This document shows, piece by piece, positions 51,270 to 64,000 of a stretch of DNA of 64,000 bases. Source of the stretch: Serilophus lunatus. Lineage: Eukaryota; Chordata; Aves; Passeriformes; Eurylaimidae. Every line of letters starts with the position of its first letter. The first letter of the stretch is position 1. Location of the stretch: positions 1,062,757 through 1,126,756 of the forward strand of contig VXBA01003715.1 in assembly GCA_013399895.1 (NCBI GenBank), read 5' to 3'. Position numbers and translations under genes: made by a program. The notes beneath the pieces were generated by a model, which saw only the letters and a list, made by a program, of their open reading frames with translations, searched no databases and had not been told where the DNA came from.

Positions 51270-54200
51270 GCCCGCGCCGCCGCCTCCCCGCCGCGAGCAT
51301 CGCATCGCGGGCGGCGCTGCGACCGGGGGGAGGGTGCGCGGGGGAGTCGGGCACCTCGGGTGGTGGACGGGAACGATGAGTGCAAGGCAGCCCCCTGCTT
51401 GGGGAGGAGCCGGGAGGGGAGCCATCGCTTCCCTCACCCCACAGCTGCTGGGGTGGTGGGGACGACCCAATGGCAAGGCACACCCCCGCTTTGGGGGCAG
51501 CCAGTCTCCCACCTGGAGCTCCCGGAGGGCACCGAGCCGGAGAATTGCTGTTGGCGGCTTGTGCCTTAAACACCTTATTAATCGATGTTGCTACACGGAG
51601 CACTCAAGAATCTCCAGTCCCCGCAGTGGGAAAGGGCACTGCTCCTCGCCCGGCCCTCACCCACCTGCTCGGGGCCCCGGGACTCCTGGCCCAGGAGTGG
51701 AGCACGGCAGGTGCCTCTGATGGCGCTGTGGACAGCGACTCGCGCAGAGCCGTACAACGTTAGTCTTCCTTCAAAGGCAGAGCAGGCATCAAGGTGTGCT
51801 TAAAAAAATATACCGTACGTGAATACTCCCTATTTTTCCTCTATATGCAGAGGAAGAAGTCCGACTTTTTTCCGTGGAGACTTGCATGCCATGTGAATGG
51901 CATGTGAACAGATGCTCTTTAGCCCAAGGTTAATCACAGAAGTCTCTAGAAATGGAAGGATTTTTCTTTTTAGACGCCAAATCTTAAAAATCTCCATTCG
52001 GAAATGTTGGAAAGATGAGCCAAAGTTACTTATGTAGGCAAGCATAGAAAACTATCTGTGTGCTGGAAAGGCAGGTGTGCAAACATTTTAACTATTACTA
52101 AGGTTTTATTGAAAGGGGTCGTAACTGGCTGCTTTTTCCGTTGTCAACAAATTTTGATGAGAAGCAAACTCTGGGATCTACTTTTCAACATGCCCTTAGT
52201 TTAGGCCTGAATTTTCCTCAGTTCCATAGTTGGGATTTTGAATCTTGTTTATTGTCATAGTCAACCAAAAAAACCCCCCAATTCTTCAAATTTTAAATAT
52301 ATCACGAAACTGTATATATTTACTTCTCTATTTCCTAGGACTCTATATCTCAGGAATTTGTCTTTATTGTTCTCTACCTTTTGTTTTGGTCTTTGTTTAT
52401 TGTTTTAAATTTGCTGGAATAACAAAGGGCCTAAAAACAGGATATAAGGTTTATAGGGATTTTTTTCTGAGAACTGCAACTAGACAAAAACAAGATGAAT
52501 GGTAGTCTAATCTCAAACATGTAAAGATAAATAATAAGTGTAGTTTGAAATACTTATGCTAACATATTTTCTGTTTCTTGTAATATTTAAATAACATTGA
52601 TGTTTATCAGACGACAATTACATTTATTCTCCTGGGGCAAAGGAAGACTAACAATTTAAAGTAATTATCCTACCTTTTTTTATTACTGTGCAAAATAAAA
52701 TGTATGATTTTGCTTTCTGGTGATCTCAACATCACCTTTTAGAGAACTAGAAAAGTTGGATTGGGCTGAGGTAAACATCATACTGCACAGAGCAGCTGTT
52801 CAAAAAAAGACCACCATAGACCTCATCTTGAAGTGAGAGGTGGTCATTCATTCTACATTTATGCAGCCATTTTTCATGGATCACTAAAGAAAATGTGCTT
52901 TTAAATGCAGTCCTATTCACATGCTTACATTCAAGCATACACAACTTTTAAGTTTATTAAACCCTCTCAGAGACACACAGATATAGAACTAGCGCAGTCT
53001 TTAAAGAGCCCTGTTAAGTATTTAGGAGTGTAAAAGACATCCTAAATGGCAGAAGGAATCTGGCCACTTCTTCCCTAATCCTAATCCTAAACCAGCTTCC
53101 CATTTGGTCAAGTACGAGGCAGCATCCCTACCTCCCTGTTCCCATGGAAACACACTTCTAGCATCAGCCCAGCTTGCTTTTTTTTAAAACACCATCTGCC
53201 TGGGGAGTTGCAGGGCTTGTTCTAAGCCCCTTGAATACCAGTTATAGGCTTTTCAATGGTTTTCATTTCCCTATTACAACCACCCTGGCAACTGGTACAG
53301 GAGACAAAATATGAAAACTAGCATGTTAGAAACTCTCCAGTAAGGTTTTCCTAACGTCGTTCTATTGTTCTTGACCAGAAACATTAGTAGTGATTGAATT
53401 TGTAGCAGCAACAAAATAGGAGATTTTTTTCTTGTAGCTCTTTCCAAACTCTCTTGTTTTAAAACAAATGCTTCAATTTAGCTTCTCTGGGTTTTTTTTC
53501 CAGTAAAACTCAAGCTAGAAACTCATCAATCCTTATCAACGCTCTTGCATCTGTAACCTATGGAGGTGCAGGTATCAATGTCCAGGCGCAGGCAACCTTC
53601 CCAAAACCAGACTGTGCCTATGAATAAGTAAATTAACAGTGGGAAAATGCACAGGCAGAAGCACAGAAAGAGGATCTTCTCTAGTTGTCAGGGATCTTTC
53701 TGCATAAAGGGAAAAATAAAAGCTTTTAGGAAGATACAGTTTTAGGTAGAGAGAAGGTATTAATCTGTTTGATCTTCTACCCAGTTTAGTTTGCTCTACT
53801 GGGAAGAGGACTCTCCTGCTCCTTTTTGTCTTCAAACTAACAATAAATTTTAAGTTTTAAAGCCACTTGAGTAGCAGGAGCAGAGGTTTAAGAAGGCTTG
53901 ACTGCTGCTGTGGCAGGCCTGATCTTACCCCATGGCGCCAATGAAGAGCTTGCATCAAGGAAGCTGTGTCCTGGACAGCTTCTGCTGCTACAATCTTTTT
54001 CTTCAAAGCCAATCTGACACAAATGCATCCTCCATTTGAAAAAAAAAGTATTCTTAACTAAAAAGCATAGCACAAAGAGAAAATGGATGAACGTGGCCTC
54101 TATTTCTATTCTATTTTACCTTGCTTATTAATCTTTTCTTTGGGAGCTTTTATAAATGAGCTTTAAACCAGCAAGGCCTCTGGGCTGGTTGAGAAGGAAG

Positions 54201-56218
54201 CTACCCTGCTGGATCCTTATCTTCCTCACAGTTTGCCAGTTCTGGCTGAAATTCTCTGAGCAGTGGTCTTTTTTTCGCCAGAACATAATGGTCATACTTT
54301 GGGATATTTCACAGTCCTAGGCCAGATCTTGGAGAAATCTGAGCTGAGCCATAAGTGGACTACTTTGGCTAAATATCTTCATTATTATTTGCTTAAGGAC
54401 TTTTATACATATCTATAGTTTGCTTGTCTTTTTTTATACCTTTAACATAGCACTGAGTGTCACACAGGGAGGTTGAGGCTGTGTGGTATTTATCGTAAAA
54501 ATTCTGCTTGGAATTCTCTTGTTTTCTAAAGAACAAGCCAGGGATAGGCACATCCAGCACAGCTCTGTATAACTTCCAGACAATTTCAGTGCAGCAGTGT
54601 CTGAGCCACCATGAGACTCACACTGTTGCAAAGAGCAATGTGACTGCCTGGTGGTGCTGTGGGAGTTGGACAGCTATGGCATAAAGACATTGGTATTAAT
54701 ACTTCTCAGCAGTTACTAACCCTGCTGGAGAGTATTTGGGGATTTTTTTACTGACTACTGAAGGCAGGTTGTGCACTTTCACAGCTTGTCATGTGTGAAA
54801 AGGTGAGCTGAGAGGTCAGCTGAGCAAACAGATGAGAAGAGCCCTTACAGCAGCATCTGTCAAGGCAGAGGAGGATGGTGGAGGAGATTGTTACCAGGAG
54901 TTTAGCATTTTCTTCTTTTATAAAACTAGACTCAAAGACAATTCAACTCTCAATGACATGCAGCCTATCTTGGAGACAAGACTGGTAAAGTTATCCACTC
55001 AGAAGCAAGACATAAAAAATCTCTATTTTTGAAAAATGACTCTTTAAATGAGCTTTAGTTATTTTTAAGTCTCATGAAAAATCGATTAATCTGTCACCAT
55101 GACAGCATGTTGATTTTTTTTCACTCACTCAGACAAATGTTGTGACTTCACATTTTATTTAATCAGGGCATCTGCTGTAGTGCATTTGCAGTGTTCAGCA
55201 TGTGGCTGACAGCACCTGTTTGTTTATCCAGGCCATGTTGTCTTCTATCACAAGCACTTTCTCTCTGGTACTACTCATTCAGCAACATATTGTCAGGCTT
55301 GGCATTGATGTTCTGTGTTGTTCTGGGAATTACAGGAATAGATGGAGCATCTGAATTTGCTCTTTCCTGGGAGGAAAGCAGTATTATCCTTTCTTACCCT
55401 ATCCTGGAAGAGTGTGAAGCCTTTTTGTGAAGCAGTTTTCCTCTGTTACAGAGTTTTGTATTGATGTTTGAAAGCTAGTACAGGTAATTGTCACCTGGTA
55501 GCTGAGTACACTTTCCTGTTTTCCTGTATTTGCCTCTAATGAAATTTTTAGACTTTAAAACCTGTTGATTATCCAGGATTGAATATACCACTACACATGT
55601 TGCTATTTAATGAGCTATAAGCCTAATGAATCAAAGCGTAGATGATTCAAAATGAGAGCTCATGTGCATAAATGCATCTAAATATTCAATTATATTTACA
55701 AGGCATAATTTTGAGGGGTTTCACTGTCCTCTCTGTTCCCAGCATAACAAATCCCTGATCAATATCTCTCCATCTTAAGTGCTACTATGCCACTAGTGAG
55801 GTTTTCCTGTCTGGTCTTCCTTTCTAGCTTAAAGACTTCCCTCTGCCTCTCCTGGAGGCCTCCAGATCCCAGGTTGACAGCTCTGCTAATTGCACAGAGT
55901 CTGGCTGAGCTTCTCCTTTAATCTGCAGCCAGTGTCAATTCTTCTGCTCACCCAACCAACCATTTCCTTCCTTCATTGTATTGTTCTCATAAAGACCTGC
56001 CTTTCCTTTGGTATCTGAAATTCCTACATTCAGCCTCCTCTTTAACAAGCATCTTTGTTTTCTTCAACAGTCTGCTTTACTTTGTCCCAGCCTGCCATAA
56101 TCTGTCTTTCACCTCAATTCTCTGTCTCTTCAGTCTCAGGTATTTAAGACTTCCTCTTGTTCATACATAGCAGGTGGAGGGAAAAACACAACACATATAA
56201 ATCATGAAAATCACTGGG

Positions 56219-56234
56219 AAAAAAAAAAAAAAAA
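56219..56234. repeat. A16 homopolymer
   Basis: A run of 16 A bases followed by further A-rich sequence. Simple repeat. Confidence 0.9.
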
Positions 56235-59200
56235 GCAAAAAAGAAGGCCAGTGAAAGGGAAAATATCACAAGTAAGTGATAATAAGTTAAAAAAAAGGTT
56301 AAAAAGACATAAATTGGGTTGACTAACTACCAATAACATAAAAAAGAAATGGAGGAGCAGTGAAAGGGAAGTGAAGCAACCCAAAATATATAGGTACTAA
56401 GGTAAAGGAAAGAATAAATCTGAGCACAAAACCAGTGAATTTGTCAGGCCAGAGAGCGTCCTTTCATTCTGCATTCATAGCTACCAAGCATCACAGGTCC
56501 ATACATGTTCATTCTAGGTCCTCCCATAAACTATATACGAGATTATAAGAGGAAAATGTCCACACACACAGACCAGTAACTGAAAGAACACTCTGAAGGA
56601 ATGTGTGGTTCTTCAACCTTGCTCTCTGCTCCCAGAATTGCTTAGCTCCACCCCCTTGACAGATCAAGCTGGGAAAATCATGTGGCAGAACAATGGGTCT
56701 TTCTCCAGCTGTTATCAAGGATCTTTTTAGCCCATTAAAACAAAAGTGCATTGTTGGGGAGTGGATGCTCACAGGTTTGTGTACCTGCCAATATGACATC
56801 CCATTTCTTTAATGTAAAGACGAGAAACAGCCTTCACTTTTCTGCTGAGATGGAAGTGGCACAGAAGCTCAAAATGGAATTTCCTCTCTGTTTTTTTTTT
56901 CTGAGTTTGACTGCTCTCCATCTACTTTCTCACAATCTACTTCATTAAAAACTGGAAGTGGAAGGAATTCTTTCAAACGCAGTCTGGTCCAGAGCAGGAC
57001 TTTCCACTTCCAGTATGTATCTGCAATCATCTTCCAGCTGATTTTGCACTCTGCTCATTTCATTTCAGCAAGTTCCCCTGCTGCCACTCACCAAATATAT
57101 ATCTTATCCCATTCCACCATCCAGAGTAAATTTTCAAGAACACACTCCAATGTTCTCAGTGAGAAACATGGTAGAAGGGTTTTAGTTCCCTCAGACAGAT
57201 GTTCATCAACATCTGTTACATAGTGTCATTGCATAGGAAGGGGGTCTTTTAAATCAGTTAACATGCTCAGAGAGCCCATGCAGCTGTAAGTTTCATAAGT
57301 GCAGCTGAGTCTGTCTAGGCTCAGTACCTGAAAAGACAAGGAGCTAGAGCAAGTATTTCAGTGCTCTACAAACTTCTGCAGCAAGCTGTAGCTTCAAACA
57401 AGTGCTATAGAGTTGTGGTATTTGGGGGAAGAGAGGACAACATCAATGAAGTCAGAAACTTTTGCCAAATCGGTGAAAAATGGGATGAAAATCAAACTAT
57501 GTGTGGAAAAAAGATGATTTGGAAACAAGCCCTAGCTTCCAAAGTAAATACTTGGATTCTTCTATTCATTTTCTTAGTGTATAGCAAATTTTATGTAGAG
57601 ATGGCATAATCAAACCACATTATTTTTATCAAATGTGCAAAAGGAATAGCAAAACCCCCTCTCACTGATGTTAGAACAGCTATTTGCTAGGTAGGTGCCT
57701 CTGAAAGTTTGACAAATCTGGGAAAACCACATCACATTCAGCCTTTAATTTTAGCAGTGAGTTGCATTATTCAGAAAGAACTGGTGAACAGTATCTTCCC
57801 TTTTCTTTTTTTAGGTAATATCCCTGTGGAGAAGATCAAGAAGGAAAACCTGTACCTGTAATTAACACTGGGCTTCATCCAAATTTGTTTGGAGTATTAG
57901 CTGGTTCGCAGTGAATTGCAATATTTATTTACTCAAGATAAGGAAATAGGCAACTAAAAGTGGAACGTAGAAAGGGAATAGGGAAGCAAGGGCAGAAAGC
58001 AAGAAAAGAAAAAGATAAAAGAGTACCTCCATGCTGTAGGACAACAATATATCTTATTTAGCAATTTAGTTCCATGATACAGGCATATTACAGGAGGGTT
58101 TTTTCTCCTTTGATTGAATGTTTAAAGGACAATATTTAGCAGAGGATTATATTCAACTAGAAGCAAGAGAAAGCAATGTAGTGTAGGATATAGCTGAGTT
58201 ATTCTCTGAAGGCAGGCTCTCTTGCTCAGTGATCTCCTGTGGCACGACAATCCTTGCAGAACAAGATGCCCATCAAAGACTCTGAAGGTGCTTTGGTGCA
58301 ACAGATACCATTTCTGAGACAGATGACATCCGCCCTGCCATCACAGACGTGGATTGTCACGTATTCATAAGAGTCAAGGTGTCAAAATCAGCCAACTCAA
58401 AATGAAGTCTGTTATGTTGTCTTTATGTTTTTCTACCCATCATTTCAAAGGATGGAGCATTATTTGCAACTCTGCCTAAATTACTACTGTGAGCTAGGAG
58501 GGGCAGTGGACACCTGCCCAAGTAGTTGTAACCTTGTAATTCCCTAAACCGCAGGTACCAAAATGTTGTTATGTCCTAGCAGTATTATTTCACCACTTAC
58601 ACAGACATACCAGCTAAAAACTCATTCACTGATGGCCAAAAATATAAATCTAAGAATGTTTCTTAATATGTGTCTGACACCTATTTCTGAAGAAACAAGC
58701 AGCACTGTGAATATCTGCTGGACCTTCCTAAAACCTTTCAGTGGTTCTAGAGAATAGCTTTCTCTATTATCTTCTGGACCTCTGGGGAATCAAACTTCAC
58801 TGAAATCCCTGGAAACTTTTCTGAAAACTATCCTGTAAGAATGTGGATCTACCAGGACTTCCCACACCTCTCAGTGCTGGAGGGATTCATGTAAGCTTTC
58901 CACTCAGCTCTTTTGAACCCAGACATAAGTTCATTCTCCTCTCAGCTGATCAGACATGAGCCAGCTCTAAACCAGTAGTACCATTATTGTACCACTGACT
59001 CTGGCAGCTCAACAAACTGGGCTTATTTGCTAAAGCCCAAGCACCATGGAGGACATTTTGGAGCAGAGTTGGCTCTCTTCCAGCCTGCTTTAGGACTGGA
59101 TGTGATGATGTAGGTCTGCCTGTTGGCCCATAGTCCATGTTGACAAACTGTCAGGGAAGAGAAGGATATTACACTTTGTTGAATCACTGTCTGAACTCCT

Positions 59201-61845
59201 AAATAATTTGTTATATGAGAGCTACCCAACCATAGGAAAGCGGAGGTAACAACATTGCCAAGAAATCACTACTATCGAGTGTACAGCCAAAAAAGGTTCA
59301 TGAGCAGAGCCCTTAAAATAGCAAAATTAGGGGGGAAAATCCTTTAAAGTTATTTCCATAACTTTCTTTTATTACTACTTCTTTAATTGTAGCTTTCTGT
59401 CTGGCCAGCAAAAGTGCTTGGAGTTCTTCCCAGTTTAGAGGCCCCAGTGTTCCTCTGTGGGCCTTCAAAAGAAGCCCAAAGGTCAAGAAAACCTCAAGTG
59501 ATCACTCAAAAGAACAGAAAATACCATGTTACTGATACCTGCCTATACCTGTTGACTCTTACTCTCAGGCACTTTTTGCATGCTGGTGGGACTGCCAATT
59601 ACAGGAGCTCCCCATCTAGCCAGGGAAAGGACAGGCATAGGTTGCAGAACTGTCATACTTGTAGCTGATACAAGCCATCATTTTGCAGTGTGTCTATAGT
59701 TTTTTATTAATCACTGCTTTTTAAAAGGACCGTATTTACTGAGTTTTTTTCTTCTTGAAATACATTATTCATTGAATGTATCCTCATTGTGTTGCTGAAC
59801 CATGCCAAAGAAACTGGATAGGGATTTTCGTAAGACTTTAAAGGAGTTATATGCTCAAATCTCATCAAAATTAATGAGGTCAAGCACCCAGGTCCCATCT
59901 ATGCCTTAAAAAATTCCAGTCCTACGACACTGGTGACAGCATGTCGCTTAGCACGCTGGTAGGTGATGAAAAGATCAAAGTGATGGCATGTCTCTAAGAA
60001 ACTGAAGGGCTAGTATTAAAAAAAATAATAAATTTAAAAGTCAAAGTTGTAAGTTCAGATCAGACAGCGCAGGGAACACCACATCATCATCAGACAAATT
60101 TCAGCGTCAAGGTTTTCTAAGGGACAAGGGGCCTTCGCTCAACTTTAGACAGTGTGCAGAATGATTTTTCTCTGAAAATGATAAACAGTTTTCAGTGCTG
60201 CATTAGAATATGCCAAATTTGTGTCTGTGCACTACTTCCAGGCCTTTTAATCGAGCCTCATCGCAAATGCTTCTCTTTGTAGACCACTCTGCAACCACAC
60301 TGTAGCAAAGATTGCTGTGCAGAAAGAGATGATCAACATCTGGGGCACCTTATGAGACTGGTCAGCATCTTGCAAGCCACAGTGAAACTGGAAAATAATT
60401 AGCTTGTCAGGAGTAGAGACTCTCAAAGCATGTCATGTTGACAATCAAGACGTATGGGATCTCCACCCCAGTGTGTAAGGGAAGTCATGCAAATGGCTCC
60501 ACAGAGCAGATTTTACATCACTTCAGAGTGACTGGGCTATCAGCTGTGGGAGCTCTTGTAACATGAAACTAATTGTACTTTAAGGTAGCTGATGTCAACC
60601 CAACACTCAAGTATTCATGGTTTAAACCTAGAGGAGGGAGGCAGTTGAGGAAGGAAAACAGTCTCATGTGTGGGGAATATGACATCTTACAGAAACAGTG
60701 GTTCTTCAAAGACACATGTTATGGCAATCTCTGGGTATGTTCCAGTATCACCAGGTGGCTACAGTACTCTCTTCCACTTTCTGTAGCAGTTAGTTTCTTC
60801 AGCTGCTGAAATGCTGTGAAAAAAAATGAGTACAGAGTGCTGAAAGCAGCTGAAAGCATTCCCAGCATAGGAGAAGCCAGCTGAAAACCATCATGGTGTG
60901 TATAAGCACATGCTGGAGGTGCTGTGGAGAAGTGTAAGAGCTATACATATGCTCCATTAAACCTGCCACTTTTTAGGGCCCCTTTGTTGCAAAGAATGTA
61001 TAGCTCTTATTTTCTGAGGGTCTGAAAGTGCTGGGGCCTCCAGGAGCAATGCAGGGGAAAGAATAAGCAGTCAAGAAATCTCGGGCAGGTGAGAAGGAGC
61101 TGTAAGGAAGAGAGCTTGATTTTTTTCATGTAGGATGTGGGCCTTTGCTGGTTTCTGCAGCCCATTCCAGAGAAGAGGCTGAACATGGAAGAGGACATCC
61201 TAATTTCCAGGATCTGCTTCTTATCTCCCTCTTGAACTTGTGGCCCTCTATGCCTGAATTGAAATTACTTAATTGGAACATCCTTCATTTAAAAGCTTGT
61301 GATAATACAAAAGCCATGCCCTGAATGAACTCTTCTTACAGAAACACCATGCAGAAGTATGGAGGGAGATGTTTATATCAACAGATCTCCTCAGTTTATA
61401 ACATGGTGACTATGAAACTTAGGGCTGGCTTTCCAAACCTGTCTAAGTGATTGTAACACAGTTAACATATCCTTTACAAAAAACATGCACAAAAATAAGG
61501 AAATGAATGCTTAAACACATAATAAATCTTTTGCTCTCTACCAAATAAATACACCGTGCTTATCAGGTAGAAGCTGTGGCCGACTTCTTCATAATCGCAA
61601 TCATAAATCTGGCTCAGTTACTGTATACATATTACTATCTGTGAATTTATTTTTGAAGAATCCTGCTGTAAGTTCCCAAAAGATAAGGGGATTCATTTTT
61701 TCTACAGATATTTAAAAGTTCCTACTCTGGGTGATAATAGCAGAACTGTCAGAAAAGAAGGTATATAATGACAATTTATCCTAAAATTCCATATGCAACT
61801 CAAGTTGCCTCTGAGGTTGGACACAAAATTTGATATTGGTTTTAT

Positions 61846-61960
61846 AATTTTTATATAGGTTTTTATATAGAATTATAGATTTATTTCTGTAGAATTATAG
61901 ATTTTTATTATAGACATATAATTTTTATGTAGATATATGTATATATATATATATATGTAT
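61846..61960. repeat. AT-rich imperfect tandem repeats ending in (TA)n
   Basis: TTTTTATATAGG is followed by a near copy at 61848-61870. TAGAATTATAGATTT occurs twice, at 61868-61882 and 61890-61904 (period 22). The block ends in a TA-rich run at 61933-61956. It is low-complexity DNA that probably grew by slippage. Confidence 0.9.
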
Positions 61961-62320
61961 ATTGAGGTTATTGAAAAAAGAACATGGGGGACACTATTGA
62001 AAGACTTGTGTTATATAGAAACATTCCTTTCATTAGAGTTTAAAAAGGAATGGTGTGTTTTTATTGGCATGTTGGCTGTGTAGGATCTAGGACGTGTAAC
62101 TACTTGTTACTTTGCTTTCAGTGATGTGGTGATTGTTGGCCCTGCTGTAGCTCCGTAGCTGTAACACTTTAAAAAGCCCACTTTGCTGTAATGTGAGCTC
62201 CACAGCCCGAGGAGAAGCCAGGCTTTTGGGCTATCCCTGTGGCTTTCATGTATTTTGACTCTGAATCAAGGTACTTTGTTGATACTCCTGTAAATCTGAT
62301 CAACAAGTGTTTTTATGGAG

Positions 62321-62364
62321 TTTATTTACATTCATTTTTATTTATTTTATTTACATTCATTTTT
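62321..62364. repeat. 25-base tandem duplication
   Basis: TTTATTTACATTCATTTTT occurs at 62321-62339 and again identically at 62346-62364, a period of 25. A recent two-copy tandem duplication. Confidence 0.9.
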
Positions 62365-63928
62365 GTGGTTATAAACAGAATTAATTGAACTGGTTTATTT
62401 ACCCTGGTTTTACTGACACTGATACTTGCTACACTACTGATGAGCACTAAGGATGCTGACAGTGCCATTTTTACAAGGCAGTGTTGAGACAGAAGAGTCC
62501 TTGTTGTGAAGAAGTTATGTGAGAAGAGAAAGATAATGGAGGAAATCATGTATGACTTGTCATGCATAAGCAATTGTTTTTAGTCAGCTCCTGCTCGTAA
62601 TGATAATCATTTGCACATTCATTGCTTCAAATGTCTTACAATGCATTTGGATTTATGTTCACTCTGCAAAGAAGTCAGAAGTTATGTTTCAACCAGGACC
62701 ATCTGTTTTGCTGTGGATGTTTAAAGTTTATATGGGTGCAAGAGCAATTGAAGAAATTCACTCAAGAAAAATCTGTCAAGGAGTATAGCATATGTAAATA
62801 TAGCACACCTGCCTGCACAGCAGCCCCCCAGCTCTCTGTGAGCTGGTACATGTAAAGGCACACCACCATAGGTTTAATCTCCTCTGCCTTTCTACCCCAA
62901 GGTCATGCTATTGACCATTCGCAGATTCTTCACAAGGATGCTTTTTGACCAGATCCTGTAAAATGCTGTAATGCTCTTGAGACAAGAAATCACATTTGTG
63001 ATCTGAGGTGCACCTCAATGTTACTGATGGTTTTGAGGGGTTTTTTTCACCCTCAGTGTTCTTTTTTGAGATGGCATAATGCTGATAGCATCAGAAAAAT
63101 TATGGTCAGGAAACAAAGCGTTCGGTAAGTCACAGTGCCATCTATAGAAGAAACACAGCACCAGCCTGCAAACTGAGGTCTCACTGCCTTCAAAAACCTT
63201 ATTTTTTGCCTTCAGCAAACAGGTCACTCTTTTAACCATAAGGTGGAACTAAATGTTAAATCCAACAGGAAACTGAGCACTACACTTTATCTTTAGGCAC
63301 TACCAAAATCCTCAGAAAACTTGTTCAGCTTTCCCTCCTAGCTCTCTCAGGCCGTATTTTTCTGCCACTGTTGTCCCACTCTGGTAACACGGAGCTGCTT
63401 GGTAGTCCCAGTTAAGGGCCAGGGCACTCTTAAACTCAGCCTTCCCCTTGCCAAGGAAGTAGGCTAGCAAAGGTACTCAGATGAGGCCTTGCATAAGACA
63501 GGATTGAGCAAAGTCTTGTAATTCTCGTAATGCACATCTGTTATCACCTAGTGGGAAAGGCTCTGACTGGGAGGTCAGGGATCTGCCTCCAGCTTCCTAT
63601 TGTTTCTGTATTTTAGGAGCTGGATATCACTAGCAGACTGTTACACTGTACAGCGAGTTGTACAGCTCTCTGAAATATGTTTTGCATAAAGAAACTGGAT
63701 AAACATTAAGCCAAGGAGAGATGTTGAGGAGTTAGAAACTGGTGTGAAAGAGTCAGATTCAAGTCCCTATTCCAGTGACTACGCATTGCTTACGAAGTGG
63801 AGAGCCATTGAAGGAAGAAACATTCACTGTGAAGTGCCAGATAGCTTAGCAGTTAAACTTAGTTAAATGTAGAGGCCTTCAGTGTATATTTTGGCAGCAG
63901 AGCAGGAGAAAATACCTAACCAGGTGTA

Positions 63929-63991
63929 GGGGGTTGAAAGGGTAGGGGGATGCTGAGGGGTTCTTAGAGGGATCGGGGGGGGGGGGGGGGG
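63929..63991 (+). repeat. G-rich edge: quadruplex-type motif and G17 run
   Basis: Four G-tracts at 63929-63933, 63940-63942, 63945-63949 and 63957-63960 are separated by loops of 6, 2 and 7 bases and so fit the usual G-quadruplex pattern. A run of 17 G follows at 63975-63991. The homopolymer length may be unreliable in the assembly. Confidence 0.85.
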
Positions 63992-64000
63992 AAAGGAAGC

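Larger units (their letters stand above)
50240..51560. promoter_or_regulatory. LIMCH1: CpG island over LIMCH1 promoter, 5'UTR, exon 1 and start of intron 1
   Basis: This stretch is strikingly GC-rich and full of CpG, while tens of kilobases on both sides are AT-rich and CpG-poor. It contains several GC boxes: GGGGCGGGGA at 50521-50530, GGGGCGGGGG at 51046-51055 and CCGCCCC-type sites at 51161-51177. It also has a CCAAT motif at 51467-51471. The island covers the coding exon, the predicted 5'UTR and roughly the first 570 bases of the intron. A CpG island of this kind is typical of a constitutive vertebrate promoter. Long open frames on both strands here come from the scarcity of AT-rich stop codons, not from coding. 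Confidence 0.9.
51561..64000. other. Upstream intergenic region of LIMCH1
   Basis: AT-rich DNA upstream of the minus-strand LIMCH1 promoter. I find no coding exon, including nothing resembling UCHL1, the neighbour upstream of LIMCH1 in mammals as I recall. It contains an A16 run (56219-56234), an AT-rich tandem region (61846-61960), a 25-base duplication (62321-62364) and a G-rich right edge (63929-63991). Regulatory elements may be present but cannot be recognised by eye. Confidence 0.6.

Noticed and set aside
50813..51603. Long Arg/Pro/Ala-rich frames on both strands in the CpG island (up to 245 codons).
   Set aside because: High GC removes stop codons. These frames overlap the promoter, 5'UTR and the true exon-1 frame in other phases and have low-complexity composition.
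51561..64000. Possible upstream neighbour gene (UCHL1 in mammals).
   Set aside because: No frame here resembles it; the neighbour presumably lies beyond the window.

Overview
The window looks like vertebrate nuclear DNA, most likely from a bird. It is AT-rich and gene-poor and has one sharp CpG island. Its recognisable interspersed repeats are CR1 LINEs with the avian type of 3' end, plus LTRs of endogenous-retrovirus type. There are no operons or long open frames, and nearly all open frames in the window are chance. A 400-base run of N (24420-24819) marks an assembly gap.

The only host-gene part I can support is the first coding exon of LIMCH1 on the minus strand (50817-50912, 32 codons, followed by a GTAAGC donor). 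It lies inside a CpG island (about 50240-51560) that contains the promoter. Everything left of the exon (1-50816) is therefore read as the 5' part of a first intron of more than 50 kb, whose next exon lies outside the window. Everything right of about 51560 is upstream intergenic DNA with no gene that I recognise.

The intron carries four CR1 fragments: an old one near 11500-11890 (minus), a 3'-end copy at 21944-22648 (plus), a longer copy at 30658-31795 (minus) and an old one at 43855-44552 (minus). It also carries two LTR-like blocks in plus orientation, antisense to the gene, at about 24820-25558 and 25776-26303. The first of these is cut by the assembly gap. A/C-rich simple tracts recur on the plus strand. 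A compact cluster of perfect palindromes lies at 40336-40378.

I found no undescribed biological system. The most interesting observations are the mosaic similarity of the two inverted CR1 copies, the CpG-dense LTR at the gap, the layout of the LIMCH1 promoter and the palindrome cluster. All calls rest on reading the sequence and recalling families; no database search was possible.
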